From assembly GCF_002699985.1 (NCBI RefSeq), contig NZ_LKBT01000016.1, positions 379-64,378 of the forward strand: a stretch of 64,000 nt of DNA, read 5' to 3'. Under the pieces are notes generated by a model that was not told the DNA's origin, searched no databases, and saw only the letters and a program-made list of their open reading frames with translations. A program made the position numbers and the translations under genes. The stretch's first letter is position 1. Every line of letters begins with the position of its first letter. This DNA is from Pseudomonas sp. ICMP 561. Its GTDB lineage: Bacteria; Pseudomonadota; Gammaproteobacteria; Pseudomonadales; Pseudomonadaceae. Below, in pieces: positions 33,228 to 42,410 of this stretch.

Positions 33228-34580
33228 TCAGATCACCATCGACAACAGCATGATGAAGATCAAGCCGACCACCGACAGAATGGTTTCCATGACCGTCCAG
33301 GTTTTGAACGTCTCGGCCACTGTCATATTGAAATACTGCTTCACCAGCCAGAAACCGGCGTCGTTCACGTGGGAAAGAATCAACGAACCTGCACCCGTCG
33401 CCAACACCAGCAACTCACGGTTAACGCCCGGGATCAGACCAATCACCGGAGCCACGATGCCCGCACCGGTAATCGTTGCCACCGTCGCCGAACCCGTCGC
33501 AATACGAATCACTGCAGCGACCAGCCAGGCCAGCATGATCGGGTTGATCTGCGCCTGCACTGCCATGTTACCGATCAGGTCGCCCACGCCGCTGGCTACC
33601 AGCATCTGCTTGAAGCCACCGCCCGCACCTACGATCAGTACGATAGCAGCGACCGGCGTCAGGCTTTGATCCAGCAATTTCATGATTTTAGTGCGATCAA
33701 AACCACGCGCTGAACCGAAGGTGTAAAAGGCTAGCAGCAAGGCCGCGAGCAGGGCGGTGATCGGGTGGCCGATGAAGTCCATCCAGATGCGGAAGGTATT
33801 GCCTTCAGGCAGCACCACATCAGCGAAGGTCTTCAGCAACATCAGGAACACGGGCAGCAGGATGGTGACCAGCGTGATGCCAAAACTTGGCAAGTTGGTC
33901 GCGCTCGACTCTTTACCGATCTGCTCCATCAACTCCTGCGAAGGCGTGCCCGGTACGTATTTGGAAATCCACTTACCGTAGACAGGACCGGCGATGATTG
34001 CCGTCGGCAGCGCCACCAACAGGCCGTAGAAAATAGTTTTGCCGATATCAGCGCCGAAGATCCCGATGGCCAGCAGCGGGCCCGGGTGTGGCGGAACCAG
34101 ACCGTGAACGGCGGACAGGCCTGCCAGCAACGGGATGCCGATCTTGACGATGGACACGCCGGTACGACGAGCAACGATGTACACCAGCGGAATCAACAGA
34201 ACGAAGCCGATCTCGAAGAACAGCGGGATGCCTACCAGAAAGGCGGCAAACATCATCGCCCAATGCACGCGCTGCTTGCCGAACGAGCGGATCAGTGTCT
34301 GTGCGATCTGATCAGCGCCACCGGAGTCCGCCATCAGCTTGCCGAGCATGGTGCCCAGGCCAAGGATGATACCGACGAAGCCCAGTACACCGCCGAAGCC
34401 GTCCTGGAAGGCTTTCATGACTTTTTCCACCGGCATGCCGGACGTCAGGCCAAGGAAGCCTGCGGCAATCGTCAGTGCGACGAAAGGGTGAACCTTGAAT
34501 TTGGTGATCAGCAGAATCAGGCCGATGATCGTAACCACCGCATCGACCAACAGGTACGTCTCGTGTGTCATACCGAACAT
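33228..34580 (-). CDS. gntT: gluconate permease GntT/GntP family
   Basis: A 450-residue GntP-family proton symporter with about 12 membrane helices. Signatures include LFFEIGFVLLIPLVYIVARR, VHGLVPPHPGPLLAIGIFGA and the C-terminal GAGSLILSHVNDAGFWLVKQ. Context gives the substrate: gluconate, since gntK and a GntR-type repressor gene lie beside it. A perfect 16-bp operator (34662-34677) is 82 bases upstream of its start, in the 111-base gap after gntK. Shares its family with the permease at 12602-13972. Confidence 0.93.
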   Translation of the reverse strand: MFGMTHETYLLVDAVVTIIGLILLITKFKVHPFVALTIAAGFLGLTSGMPVEKVMKAFQDGFGGVLGFVGIILGLGTMLGKLMADSGGADQIAQTLIRSFGKQRVHWAMMFAAFLVGIPLFFEIGFVLLIPLVYIVARRTGVSIVKIGIPLLAGLSAVHGLVPPHPGPLLAIGIFGADIGKTIFYGLLVALPTAIIAGPVYGKWISKYVPGTPSQELMEQIGKESSATNLPSFGITLVTILLPVFLMLLKTFADVVLPEGNTFRIWMDFIGHPITALLAALLLAFYTFGSARGFDRTKIMKLLDQSLTPVAAIVLIVGAGGGFKQMLVASGVGDLIGNMAVQAQINPIMLAWLVAAVIRIATGSATVATITGAGIVAPVIGLIPGVNRELLVLATGAGSLILSHVNDAGFWLVKQYFNMTVAETFKTWTVMETILSVVGLIFIMLLSMVI

Positions 34581-34661
34581 GGGTGTCTCTCCGGTTATCT
34601 TTATTGTTTATGGAGCTTCGGCTAAACGCTGTCGTTCCACATTTTCAGCACATTTATGTGC

Positions 34662-34677
34662 AAGACAGCGCTGTCTT
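34662..34677. promoter_or_regulatory. GntR operator candidate ahead of gntT
   Basis: AAGACAGCGCTGTCTT, a perfect 16-bp palindrome between gntK and gntT. The same core appears at 35245-35258 and 35385-35398 near gntK and gntR. Confidence 0.75.
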
Positions 34678-34691
34678 TCGCGCCCACGCCT

Positions 34692-35225
34692 TTAGCTGGC
34701 TTTCGACGCTTTCCACCAGTGCGCTGCTTGGGTGCTGATCTCGTCTATAGACGCATTACCAGCATCAACGACCAACGTACGGTCTTCACCGTAAGGTGGT
34801 TCCAGCGTTGCGAACTGGCTGTCAACCAGGCTGGCTGGCATGAAGTGACCGGGACGATGGGAGCAGCGATCAACCGCCACCTCCTTGGTCAGTTCCAGAA
34901 ATACAAAGCCTAGACCAGGCACAGCGTTGCGCAGGCGTTCGCGGTAAATCAGTTTCAGAGACGAGCAAGTGAGGACGGGTTGTTCGCCATTACTCAACGC
35001 TGCGGCCATTTCTTTGCCCAGCGTTTCGAGCCAGCCGGCACGGTCTTCGTCGTTGAGTGGGTGGCCGTCGCTCATCTTCTTGATGTTGGCGGGGGGATGA
35101 AAGGCGTCGCCTTCGATCAGGCGGCCTCCGCTCTTGGCGGCAATCTCGGCACCGACGGCGCTCTTGCCGCAGCCCGAAACGCCCATGATCACGAGAGCGG
35201 AAATAGCAGAGTTCGCAGTTGTCAC
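34692..35225 (-). CDS. gntK: gluconokinase
   Basis: A 177-residue kinase. GTG 35225 is preferred: AAGGTGG stands 6 bases upstream, and the protein then begins close to the P-loop, as in other thermoresistant-type gluconokinases. Walker A is GVSGCGKSAVG at about residues 14-24; DAFHPPANIKKMSDGHPLND is the family signature. It phosphorylates gluconate to 6-phosphogluconate for the Entner-Doudoroff route. It lies between gntT and the divergent gntR, each with an AGACAGCGCT operator. Confidence 0.93.
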   Translation of the reverse strand: MTTANSAISALVIMGVSGCGKSAVGAEIAAKSGGRLIEGDAFHPPANIKKMSDGHPLNDEDRAGWLETLGKEMAAALSNGEQPVLTCSSLKLIYRERLRNAVPGLGFVFLELTKEVAVDRCSHRPGHFMPASLVDSQFATLEPPYGEDRTLVVDAGNASIDEISTQAAHWWKASKAS

Positions 35226-35244
35226 AGTAGGCCACCTTAGCTGG

Positions 35245-35258
35245 AGACAGCGCTGTCT
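35245..35258. promoter_or_regulatory. GntR operator candidate ahead of gntK
   Basis: AGACAGCGCTGTCT, a perfect 14-bp palindrome 19 bases upstream of the gntK GTG, so binding would block transcription or the start region. Confidence 0.75.
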
Positions 35259-35384
35259 TTGTCGACTTGGACATAAGTACAGCAAGAGCTGGTTCCAGTT
35301 CTTGTCATTGTTTTGAATGAATCGGTCTTCATCGGACGTTACTCGAAGTCAATAAAATGACTGAAAGCATTGGCAGGGTCCACG

Positions 35385-35398
35385 AGACAGCGCTACCT
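35385..35398. promoter_or_regulatory. GntR operator candidate (partial) ahead of gntR
   Basis: AGACAGCGCTACCT matches the operator at 12 of 14 positions with an imperfect right half. It lies 60 bases before the gntR start, suggesting autoregulation. Confidence 0.6.
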
Positions 35399-35458
35399 TA
35401 GAGCCCATCCACCGCCTTTGGCAACCCCCGATGTTTATCCCTGTGTAGTTGGCAACGA

Positions 35459-36475
35459 ATGACACGCATTGGTTCCCGCTCGACTGGCCGTCCTACCCTG
35501 AACGAAGTTGCTCGTCAGGCGGGCGTTTCACCCATCACGGCATCCCGCGCGTTGCGGGGTGTCAGTACCGTTACGCCCGAGTCAGTTGAACGAGTCCGCG
35601 CGGCAGCGCTCGACCTAGGTTATGTCGCCAACCCGGCAGCACGAGCGCTGGCTTCGTCCCAGAGCCAGACCGTTGTGGTGCTGGTGCCTTCACTGTCGAA
35701 CCAACTGTTCATCGAAACGCTGGAAGCGATTCAGAACGTGCTACGCACCCGTGGCCTGGATGTGGTGATCGGCAACTACCATTACTCCCCTGAAGAAGAA
35801 GAGAACCTGCTGCGCAACCACCTGGTGAATCGACCACGAGGGTTGCTGCTTACCGGCTTTGATCACACGCCGGCATTGCGTCAGCTATTGGCCGCGAGCG
35901 GAGTCCCTTGCGTGCACATGATGGAGCTGGACACTGTGCGCGGCGCGTATTGCGTCGGGTTTTCGCAAATTCAGGCAGGTGCCGAGGCGGCGCGTCATTT
36001 ACTGGGACGCGGACGCAAACGGCTGGCTTATATCGCTGCGCAACTCGACCCGCGCGTGATGCAGCGTGGTGAAGGGTTTCGTCAGGTGCTGGAAGAGCAG
36101 GGGCTTTACGATCCAGCCCTGCAAGTGATGACGCCGCAACCGTCTTCCATCGGTCTTGGAGGTGAGTTGTTCATGCAATTGATGACGCAGCATCCCGATG
36201 TGGATGGGGTGTTCTTCTGCAACGATGACCTTGCCCAAGGCGCGGCGCTTGAAGCGTTGCGTCGCGGTATCGAGATTCCCCGGCGAGTGTCTCTGGTGGG
36301 CTTCAATGATCTGCCAGGGTCGGCGCACATGGTCCCGCGGCTGACCTCGATTCGCACACCCCGTGAAGAAGTCGGGCAGCGTGCTGCTCAATTGCTGTTG
36401 GGGTTGATCGATGGTGTCGCGCAGAAACCCCAGGTGGACCTGGGGTTTGAGCTGGTCGTGCGGGAGAGCTCTTGA
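35459..36475 (+). CDS. gntR: LacI-family gluconate-utilisation repressor
   Basis: A 338-residue LacI/GalR-family repressor. Helix-turn-helix and hinge lie within residues 10-65 (PTLNEVARQAGVSPITASRA and ARALASSQSQTVVVLVPSLS). The ligand-binding periplasmic-protein-like core runs to the end, with the FCNDDLAQGAALEALRRGIE and VGFNDLPGSAHM motifs. Divergent from gntK, with three shared palindromes around; it should repress gntK and gntT until gluconate (or its phosphate) binds. A perfect 9-bp hairpin (36466-36485) covers its stop codon. Confidence 0.92.
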   Translation: MTRIGSRSTGRPTLNEVARQAGVSPITASRALRGVSTVTPESVERVRAAALDLGYVANPAARALASSQSQTVVVLVPSLSNQLFIETLEAIQNVLRTRGLDVVIGNYHYSPEEEENLLRNHLVNRPRGLLLTGFDHTPALRQLLAASGVPCVHMMELDTVRGAYCVGFSQIQAGAEAARHLLGRGRKRLAYIAAQLDPRVMQRGEGFRQVLEEQGLYDPALQVMTPQPSSIGLGGELFMQLMTQHPDVDGVFFCNDDLAQGAALEALRRGIEIPRRVSLVGFNDLPGSAHMVPRLTSIRTPREEVGQRAAQLLLGLIDGVAQKPQVDLGFELVVRESS

Positions 36476-36485
36476 GCAAGAGCTC
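36466..36485. terminator. hairpin over the gntR stop codon
   Basis: GAGCTCTTG and CAAGAGCTC pair around two bases. No T-run is present, so its role in ending the convergent gntR and glpQ transcripts is uncertain. Confidence 0.4.
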
Positions 36486-36494
36486 CGGGGCGGA

Positions 36495-37652
36495 TCAGTA
36501 ACCGTTACGCTTGAGGATGGTCTCCAGGCTTTCTTTGGCCGGACGACCATAGAATTTCAGCAGTTCAGAGGTGCGATTGGTGAAGAAGCCATCGACGCCG
36601 TCATGACTGATCTGTTTGAAATCAACTTCCTCATCCACCGTGTAGGGGTGCACCACAATGCCTCTTTCGTGCGCCACGTTGTTCATCCACGGTTTGACCA
36701 GGTCCATGTAGCTCTGGTCGCCGCCGTTGGTGAGTTTCGCTGACGGACCAGTACCGATTGCGCCATGCGCCTTGGCCCAGTCGACCCAGGCAACAAACTC
36801 TTCCTGGGTTTTCGGTTTCTGCGCGCCGTAATAAGTGGCTTTGTCTTTGGCGCCCGAGTCTGCGAAGGCGACATCGGATTCGGGTTCGATGGAGCCTTTG
36901 CCGATCCACAGCAGCAATACTTTCGGCACTTGTGGCATTTCTTTCTGCAGCAGCACCAGGCTTGGCTTCTCGAACGTTTGCAGAACAACGCGACCGGGCA
37001 TGTGCGCAACGTTTACATAACCGGCGGCGGCAGCGGGGCGGCTACTGAGCCAGCCGCGTTTGGCGAGTACTTTCTTGAGGTCCGCTTCGATGCCGGGAAA
37101 CTGGCTTGGCGCTTTGGTTTCGATGTACAGCCCAGGCTTGTTCTTGCCGCCTTCGGCGATATCGATTACTTCCTCCAGCGTCAGGATCTGCAGACCGGCG
37201 TAAGCCTCACGTGCGCGGTCCGGGTGAGCCTTGTTGAACCAGCTGCCGGCATCCAGTTGCTTGATCTCTTCGAGGGTAAAGGTGTTCAGCGGATCCTTGA
37301 CTCGCTTGGGGAAGACTTGCGCGATGTTGGTCGTGCGCTCAAGCGTGTCATCGTGCAGGGCGATCAACACGCCATCCTTGGTGCGCCGAATATCCATTTC
37401 CAGATAGTCCGCGCCCTGATCCCGCGCCACCGTGTAGGCGGGAATGGTTTCTTCGGGGGCGTCATAGGACGCGCCGCGGTGGGCAATCACCGCAGGCCAG
37501 GGCAGGCCGATTTTCGCGCTCAGTGCCTTGCCAGGTGGCTCGGCCGAGACAGCTGGCGCTGAGGCCATCATTAAGCCTGCCAGCACGCTGCCGGTCAGAA
37601 GGCTGCTCAAGGGCGTCTTGAAGAGCAGCGTTTTTGAAATTCCTTTCAGCAT
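36495..37652 (-). CDS. glpQ: periplasmic glycerophosphodiester phosphodiesterase
   Basis: A 385-residue secreted enzyme. A signal peptide covers about residues 1-37 (hydrophobic LLTGSVLAGLMMASAPAVSA, cleavage after Ala). The GDPD active-site motif AHRGASYDAPEETIPAY follows at about 56-72, with EMDIRRTKDGVLIALHDDTL providing the metal-binding Glu/Asp and catalytic His. It cleaves glycerophosphodiesters into glycerol-3-phosphate and an alcohol, supplying phosphate or carbon. It is longer than cytosolic UgpQ-type enzymes and fits the GlpQ class. Monocistronic and convergent with gntR. Confidence 0.92.
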   Translation of the reverse strand: MLKGISKTLLFKTPLSSLLTGSVLAGLMMASAPAVSAEPPGKALSAKIGLPWPAVIAHRGASYDAPEETIPAYTVARDQGADYLEMDIRRTKDGVLIALHDDTLERTTNIAQVFPKRVKDPLNTFTLEEIKQLDAGSWFNKAHPDRAREAYAGLQILTLEEVIDIAEGGKNKPGLYIETKAPSQFPGIEADLKKVLAKRGWLSSRPAAAAGYVNVAHMPGRVVLQTFEKPSLVLLQKEMPQVPKVLLLWIGKGSIEPESDVAFADSGAKDKATYYGAQKPKTQEEFVAWVDWAKAHGAIGTGPSAKLTNGGDQSYMDLVKPWMNNVAHERGIVVHPYTVDEEVDFKQISHDGVDGFFTNRTSELLKFYGRPAKESLETILKRNGY

Positions 37653-37886
37653 GGTCTCGATAATCCTTCTTTTTGTGATCGTTGACGATGAGGTCGATCA
37701 TGGTCTGCAAAACCTGATGCAGAGCTTTAGCAGCCTCTGGTTGACCCGGCAAGTGCTGCGTCGTTCTGCGGCCGTTGATGTCGTTACCGCAACTGTGCAC
37801 AACCATCTCTGGTGGCGCTATCTCTGGGGCGGGATACGAATGATTTCTTCAAATAAACACGATTCACTGAGTTGAAAAGCAGTTTC

Positions 37887-37974
37887 TGTAGGAGTGAGCT
37901 TGCTCGCGATAGCGTCAGTTTAGGCAACACTTTATCGACAGGAAAATCGAATCGCGAGCAAGCTCACTCCTACA
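37887..37974. repeat. REPIN, second subtype
   Basis: TGTAGGAGTGAGCTTGCTCG and the inverted mate CGAGCAAGCTCACTCCTACA surround a 40-base spacer. Confidence 0.85.
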
Positions 37975-38075
37975 GCCAAAGTCGCATTTGCTTCGGTACA
38001 AAAAGTTGGCAAGCCAGAAGACGGAGCCCAGTTGAGCATTCTTTTGTTGCAGCGCAATGAAGTCGGTATCACAAA

Positions 38076-38107
38076 CAAAAATGCCAGTCAGGGTGGCTGA
38101 CTGGCAT
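38076..38107 (-). terminator. Rho-independent terminator of slt
   Basis: Perfect stem ATGCCAGTCA/TGACTGGCAT with a 7-base loop, followed on the minus strand by TTTTTG. It is 20 bases after the slt stop codon. Confidence 0.85.
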
Positions 38108-38127
38108 CGGGGTATTGCACAGGTTAC

Positions 38128-40056
38128 TTACAAATCATCAAAGAACCGCTCATGCCAGTCCACCAGCGGTTGTGGCGAGTTGAGCTTCTGGCCGTAGATC
38201 ACTGAGTAGGACAGCACGTTCTGTACGTACTGACGGGTTTCGTCGAACGGGATGCTTTCTACCCACACATCAAAGGCCAGGTGATTGGCACCCTTGAGCC
38301 ACTGCCTGACGCGGCCGGGGCCTGCGTTATAAGCAGCGGAGGCGAGCACCCGGTTGCCATTGAACTGGGCGTGGACCTGGCTCAGATAGGCTGCGCCCAG
38401 CTGGATATTTTTATCCGGGTCCAGTACCTGTTGTGGCGAAGCCAGCGGGATGCTGAATTTGCGCGCAGTTTCCTTGGCGGTAGCCGGCATCAGTTGCATC
38501 AGGCCACTGGCACCGACGCCGGAGCGGGCATCGTCCATGAAGGCGCTTTCCTGTCGCGTGATCGCAAACACCCAGCTCGAATGCAGGCCCCGCACATTGG
38601 CTTCACGAACCAGCGTATCGCGGTGGGCCATCGGGAAACGGATATCCAGATCGTCCCAGTACTGTGCCTGGCTGATGGTGCGAATGGCCGGGAAGTACCA
38701 TTTCAGGTCATAGGCCAGTTTGGCTTGGGCAACCATTTCATCACGGTTGAAGTGGCGGCTGACGTGATACCACTCGCGACGACCATCGACGATCTGCCCG
38801 CGTGCATGGAATTCCAGCGCGCGGCGAACGCCCGGTGTATTGCGAACCTTGTTTATCAACGCCTGGCTCAGTACCAGCGGCTTGTTATTTAGCTGATAAG
38901 CGCTTTGAGTACGGTCGGCCGCCAGGAAACCATAGAAGTCACGCTCCTTGGCCACGTCTTTATAGAGTGCCGGAATCAGCGGGCTGTGTGGTTGAGCCAG
39001 CTCCAGCGAGCGGGCTTCCCAGTAGCGCCAGCGATTGGTGTCGGCCAGATCTTTGGGCAGGCGACGGCTGAGTTCGTAGGCATCTTCCCAGCGACCGAGG
39101 CGCAGCAACAGGCGCAAGCGCCATTCGGTGACCGTGTTGTCGCGCAGGTCCGGGTCGTACTTGGTCATCACCTCCAGAGCGCGGCCATCGTAACGGCGTG
39201 CCAGGGTGAGGCCGATCTCCTTGGCGATCTGCACTTGCTCTTCATGGGAGAAGTGCATTTTGGCCGAATAACCGTCAAGCATCTCCATGGCTTTCTGCGG
39301 ATCTTGCTTGGCCAGTCGGCGCAGGCCGAGGCCGACTACGTCAGACATCGCTTCATCCACCGGAGCGAACTGTGCCGGGTTGTTGAGCATCTCCGGTTTT
39401 TTGGCGATTTCCAGCAGCAGCTTGCCCTGGGGTGCAAGGCTGTTGAGGCTGTTGACCAGTGTGGTTGCCAGAGGATAGTTGCCAGCCTGTGCTGCGAGCT
39501 TGGCCCGCTGCCAGCGCTTCTGCTCAGGGAGCTGGCCGTCGGCGGCCCATTGGGCAAAGAAACCGTCACACGCAGCGGGCAAACTTTTGCCCGTCATCCA
39601 GAGTTTTTCGGCGCTGGCGTAACCCTCGGCCTTCTTGCCATGCCCCAGCAAGTACTGCCCATACAGGCAGTCGAGTTCCACGAAGTTCATCTTCGGGTCG
39701 TAGTACTTGACGAAAGTTGCCCAGTCGCCTCGTTCGGCAAGCCAGCGCAACCAGCGCAACTTCATCCAGTTGGCTTGCGGCAGGTCACCGTGCTCGGCGA
39801 GAAACTTCTCGATTTCCGGATTGCTCGCGGTCTTCAAGCGAGCAGTGAGCTCGTCGTAAGCCAGATACGGCTCCAGCGGGTAATCCGCAAGTGCTGCGGC
39901 ATAGGCCCGATAGGGGCCGGTATCGCCTTTGGCCAATGCGCTTTTGGCCACATCGTAATATTGACGCTGTTGATTGAGATCTGCGGCGTAGACAGTTTGA
40001 GCCGCAGTAGCAGAGAGGAGCATGCAGGAAAAAAGGCTGAACAAGCGACTGCGCAT
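38128..40056 (-). CDS. slt: soluble lytic murein transglycosylase
   Basis: A 642-residue periplasmic enzyme. ATG 40056 is chosen because it gives a proper signal peptide (MRSRLFSLFSCMLLSATAAQ, cleaved near TVYAA); the frame extends to 40182 without support. The N-terminal two thirds form the helical ring domain of Slt70. The C-terminal SLT domain has the catalytic Glu near residue 503 in ITRQESAFMDDARSGVGASG followed by LMQLMPATAKETA and AAYNAGPGRVRQW. It cleaves the MurNAc-GlcNAc bond with formation of anhydromuropeptides, feeding recycling where NagZ (53683-54693) acts. Confidence 0.94.
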   Translation of the reverse strand: MRSRLFSLFSCMLLSATAAQTVYAADLNQQRQYYDVAKSALAKGDTGPYRAYAAALADYPLEPYLAYDELTARLKTASNPEIEKFLAEHGDLPQANWMKLRWLRWLAERGDWATFVKYYDPKMNFVELDCLYGQYLLGHGKKAEGYASAEKLWMTGKSLPAACDGFFAQWAADGQLPEQKRWQRAKLAAQAGNYPLATTLVNSLNSLAPQGKLLLEIAKKPEMLNNPAQFAPVDEAMSDVVGLGLRRLAKQDPQKAMEMLDGYSAKMHFSHEEQVQIAKEIGLTLARRYDGRALEVMTKYDPDLRDNTVTEWRLRLLLRLGRWEDAYELSRRLPKDLADTNRWRYWEARSLELAQPHSPLIPALYKDVAKERDFYGFLAADRTQSAYQLNNKPLVLSQALINKVRNTPGVRRALEFHARGQIVDGRREWYHVSRHFNRDEMVAQAKLAYDLKWYFPAIRTISQAQYWDDLDIRFPMAHRDTLVREANVRGLHSSWVFAITRQESAFMDDARSGVGASGLMQLMPATAKETARKFSIPLASPQQVLDPDKNIQLGAAYLSQVHAQFNGNRVLASAAYNAGPGRVRQWLKGANHLAFDVWVESIPFDETRQYVQNVLSYSVIYGQKLNSPQPLVDWHERFFDDL

Positions 40057-40271
40057 GAGACTTCCGAGCAGATGAATCGTGAAAAGTATCGCTAGCTTAG
40101 CCTTTTGCCAGCTCCGGTTGAAAGCGTTGCGGACCGAGGGTTCGCAACTGGAAACAAATGAGGACGACTCAAGGCGCGTCATTGCGCATTCCAGACAGCG
40201 CGCTTGTCATTGAAACCCGACATATGGCTTCTATCTCAGGTAGAATGCGCCCCCGGTTTTTGGAGAAGCTC

Positions 40272-42188
40272 ATGACCCTGCTCAAATTCAGCGATGTGTC
40301 CCTTGCGTTCGGCGCTATGCCGTTGTTGGACAAGGTATCCTGGCAGATCGCCCGTGGTGAGCGGGTGTGCATCATCGGTCGTAACGGTACTGGCAAGTCC
40401 AGCATGTTGAAGCTGGTCAAAGGCGTGCAAAAGCCTGATGACGGCGCAGTCTGGCGCGCGCCGGGCCTGAAAATCGGTGAATTGCCTCAGGAATTGCCAG
40501 TAGCCGACGACCGGACAGTGTTCGATGTGGTCGCTGAAGGTCTGGACGGTGTGGGCGCCTTGCTGGCCGAGTATCACCACCTTGCGCAGAACTGCGTTAC
40601 TGAGGAAGACCTGAACAAGCTGATGCATGTTCAGCAAGACCTCGAAGCCCGTGATGGCTGGCGCTTGCAGCAACTGGTCGACAGCACCCTGAGCCGGCTG
40701 CAATTGCCCGCCGACAAGACTCTTGCCGAGTTGTCCGGTGGCTGGCGTCGTCGTGTCTTGCTGGCCCAGGCACTGGTTTCCGAACCGGATCTGTTGCTGC
40801 TCGACGAGCCAACCAACCACCTGGACATCGGTGCGATTGCCTGGCTGGAAGACGCCCTCAAGGAATTTCAGGGCGCCGTGCTGTTTATTACGCACGACCG
40901 TTCTTTCCTGCAAAACCTCGCAACGCGCATCCTTGAGCTGGACCGTGGCGGTCTGATCGACTGGAACGGCGACTACGCCAGCTTCCTGGTTCACAAGGAA
41001 GCCGTGCTGGCGGCAGAAGAAACGGCCAACGCGCTGTTCGACAAGCGGCTTGCCCAGGAAGAAGTCTGGATTCGTCAGGGCATCAAGGCCCGTCGTACCC
41101 GTAACGAAGGTCGTGTACGTGCACTCAAGGCGTTGCGCGTTGAGCGCAGCGACCGTCGCGAGCGTACCGGCAAGGCGAATATCCAGCTGGATACGGCCGA
41201 CAAGTCCGGCAAACAGGTCATGGTTCTGGACAACGTCAGCTTTGCCCACCCGGGTGGCCCTATGCTGATCAAGGACTTCTCCATGGTCCTGCAGCGCGAA
41301 GACCGCATCGGTCTGCTGGGTGCCAACGGTACCGGCAAGACCACGCTGCTCAAGCTGATGCTCGACAACCTGCAGCCAACCAGCGGCTCGGTAGATGTCG
41401 GCACGCGTCTGGACGTGGCTTACTTCGACCAGTTGCGTCACCAGTTGGACCTCGAGAAAACCGTGATCGATAACGTCGCTGAAGGTCGCGATTTCATTGA
41501 TATCGATGGTCAGAGTCGTCACGTACTGAGCTATCTGGGCGACTTCCTGTTTAGCCCGCAACGTGCCCGTACGCCGGTCAAGGCGTTGTCAGGCGGTGAG
41601 CGTGCGCGTCTGCTGCTAGCCAAGCTGTTCAGCAAGCCAGCCAACCTGCTGGTTCTCGATGAACCGACCAACGACCTGGACGTGGAAACCCTGGAGTTGC
41701 TTGAAGAGGTGCTGTTGACCTTCAAGGGCACCGTACTGATGGTGAGCCACGACCGGGCATTCCTCGATAACGTGGTGACCAGCACCCTGGTTTTCGAAGG
41801 CGAAGGCAAGGTCCGCGAATACGTCGGTGGTTATCAGGACTGGTTGCGTCAGGGCGGCTCGCCAAAACTGCTGGGTGTGACTGACTCCAAGTCGGGCAAG
41901 GCCGAACTGGCCACCGCAGTGGTAGAAGCTGCGCCGGTTGAAGCCAAGGAAATGCCGGTGGCGAGCGCCAAGAAGAAACTCAGCTACAAGCTGCAGCGCG
42001 AGCTGGAAGCACTGCCTGAGCAGATCGATGAAGTCGAGTCGCAGATCGCTGCCCTGACTGCTGAAATGGCCGAGCCTGGCTTCTATCAGCGTCCTGCGGA
42101 GCAAACGGCTGCAGTACTGGCACAACTGGAAAACCGTCAGGCTGAACTGGACGGTTTGCTGGAGCGCTGGGCCGAACTGGACGCCTGA
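40272..42188 (+). CDS. uup: ABC-F ATPase Uup
   Basis: A 638-residue soluble protein with two ABC ATPase domains and no membrane span. ATG 40272 has GGAGAAGCTC upstream; the frame from 40158 is unsupported. First cassette: Walker A GRNGTGKSS, signature LSGGWRRR, Walker B LLLLDEPTNHLD. Second: GANGTGKTT, LSGGERAR, LLVLDEPTNDLD. A basic inter-domain linker and a C-terminal coiled coil (about 560-638: KLSYKLQRELEALPEQIDEV) identify Uup among ABC-F proteins. Members act on the ribosome or on branched DNA intermediates; Uup mutants show raised precise transposon excision in E. coli. Followed by a bidirectional terminator. Confidence 0.93.
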   Translation: MTLLKFSDVSLAFGAMPLLDKVSWQIARGERVCIIGRNGTGKSSMLKLVKGVQKPDDGAVWRAPGLKIGELPQELPVADDRTVFDVVAEGLDGVGALLAEYHHLAQNCVTEEDLNKLMHVQQDLEARDGWRLQQLVDSTLSRLQLPADKTLAELSGGWRRRVLLAQALVSEPDLLLLDEPTNHLDIGAIAWLEDALKEFQGAVLFITHDRSFLQNLATRILELDRGGLIDWNGDYASFLVHKEAVLAAEETANALFDKRLAQEEVWIRQGIKARRTRNEGRVRALKALRVERSDRRERTGKANIQLDTADKSGKQVMVLDNVSFAHPGGPMLIKDFSMVLQREDRIGLLGANGTGKTTLLKLMLDNLQPTSGSVDVGTRLDVAYFDQLRHQLDLEKTVIDNVAEGRDFIDIDGQSRHVLSYLGDFLFSPQRARTPVKALSGGERARLLLAKLFSKPANLLVLDEPTNDLDVETLELLEEVLLTFKGTVLMVSHDRAFLDNVVTSTLVFEGEGKVREYVGGYQDWLRQGGSPKLLGVTDSKSGKAELATAVVEAAPVEAKEMPVASAKKKLSYKLQRELEALPEQIDEVESQIAALTAEMAEPGFYQRPAEQTAAVLAQLENRQAELDGLLERWAELDA

Positions 42189-42199
42189 TACTCAAGGCC

Positions 42200-42236
42200 A
42201 ATAAAAAGCCCGGATCAGTGATCCGGGCTTTTTATT
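42200..42236. terminator. strong bidirectional terminator after uup
   Basis: A perfect 16-bp stem beginning AATAAAAAGCCCGGAT, with a 5-base loop and A- and T-runs on both sides. Confidence 0.92.
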
Positions 42237-42270
42237 GTGTGGCAAGCCACTGAATTGATATGCGCACTCC

Positions 42271-42341
42271 GTAGGAGCTGCCGAAGGCTGCGAAGCGTTC
42301 AACATGACACACCGCCATCGCAGCCTTCGGCAGCTCCTACA
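42271..42341. repeat. REPIN (two inverted REP copies)
   Basis: GTAGGAGCTGCCGAAGGCT and the inverted mate GCAGCCTTCGGCAGCTCCTA, in the gap between converging uup and the universal stress gene. Confidence 0.85.
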
Positions 42342-42410
42342 GTCCAATGTCGATAGCGAGACAGCGTTTTGACTTGGACGGGGAATGCGCTTACTAATCC
42401 TGTTGTTGAA

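Larger units (their letters stand above)
37653..38127. other. intergenic region with REPIN and slt terminator
   Basis: No gene seen. Contains the glpQ upstream region, a REPIN at 37887-37974 and the terminator of slt at 38076-38107. Confidence 0.5.

Noticed and set aside
40236..41561. A 441-codon minus-strand frame opposite uup
   Set aside because: Antisense shadow of a gene with intact ATPase motifs.
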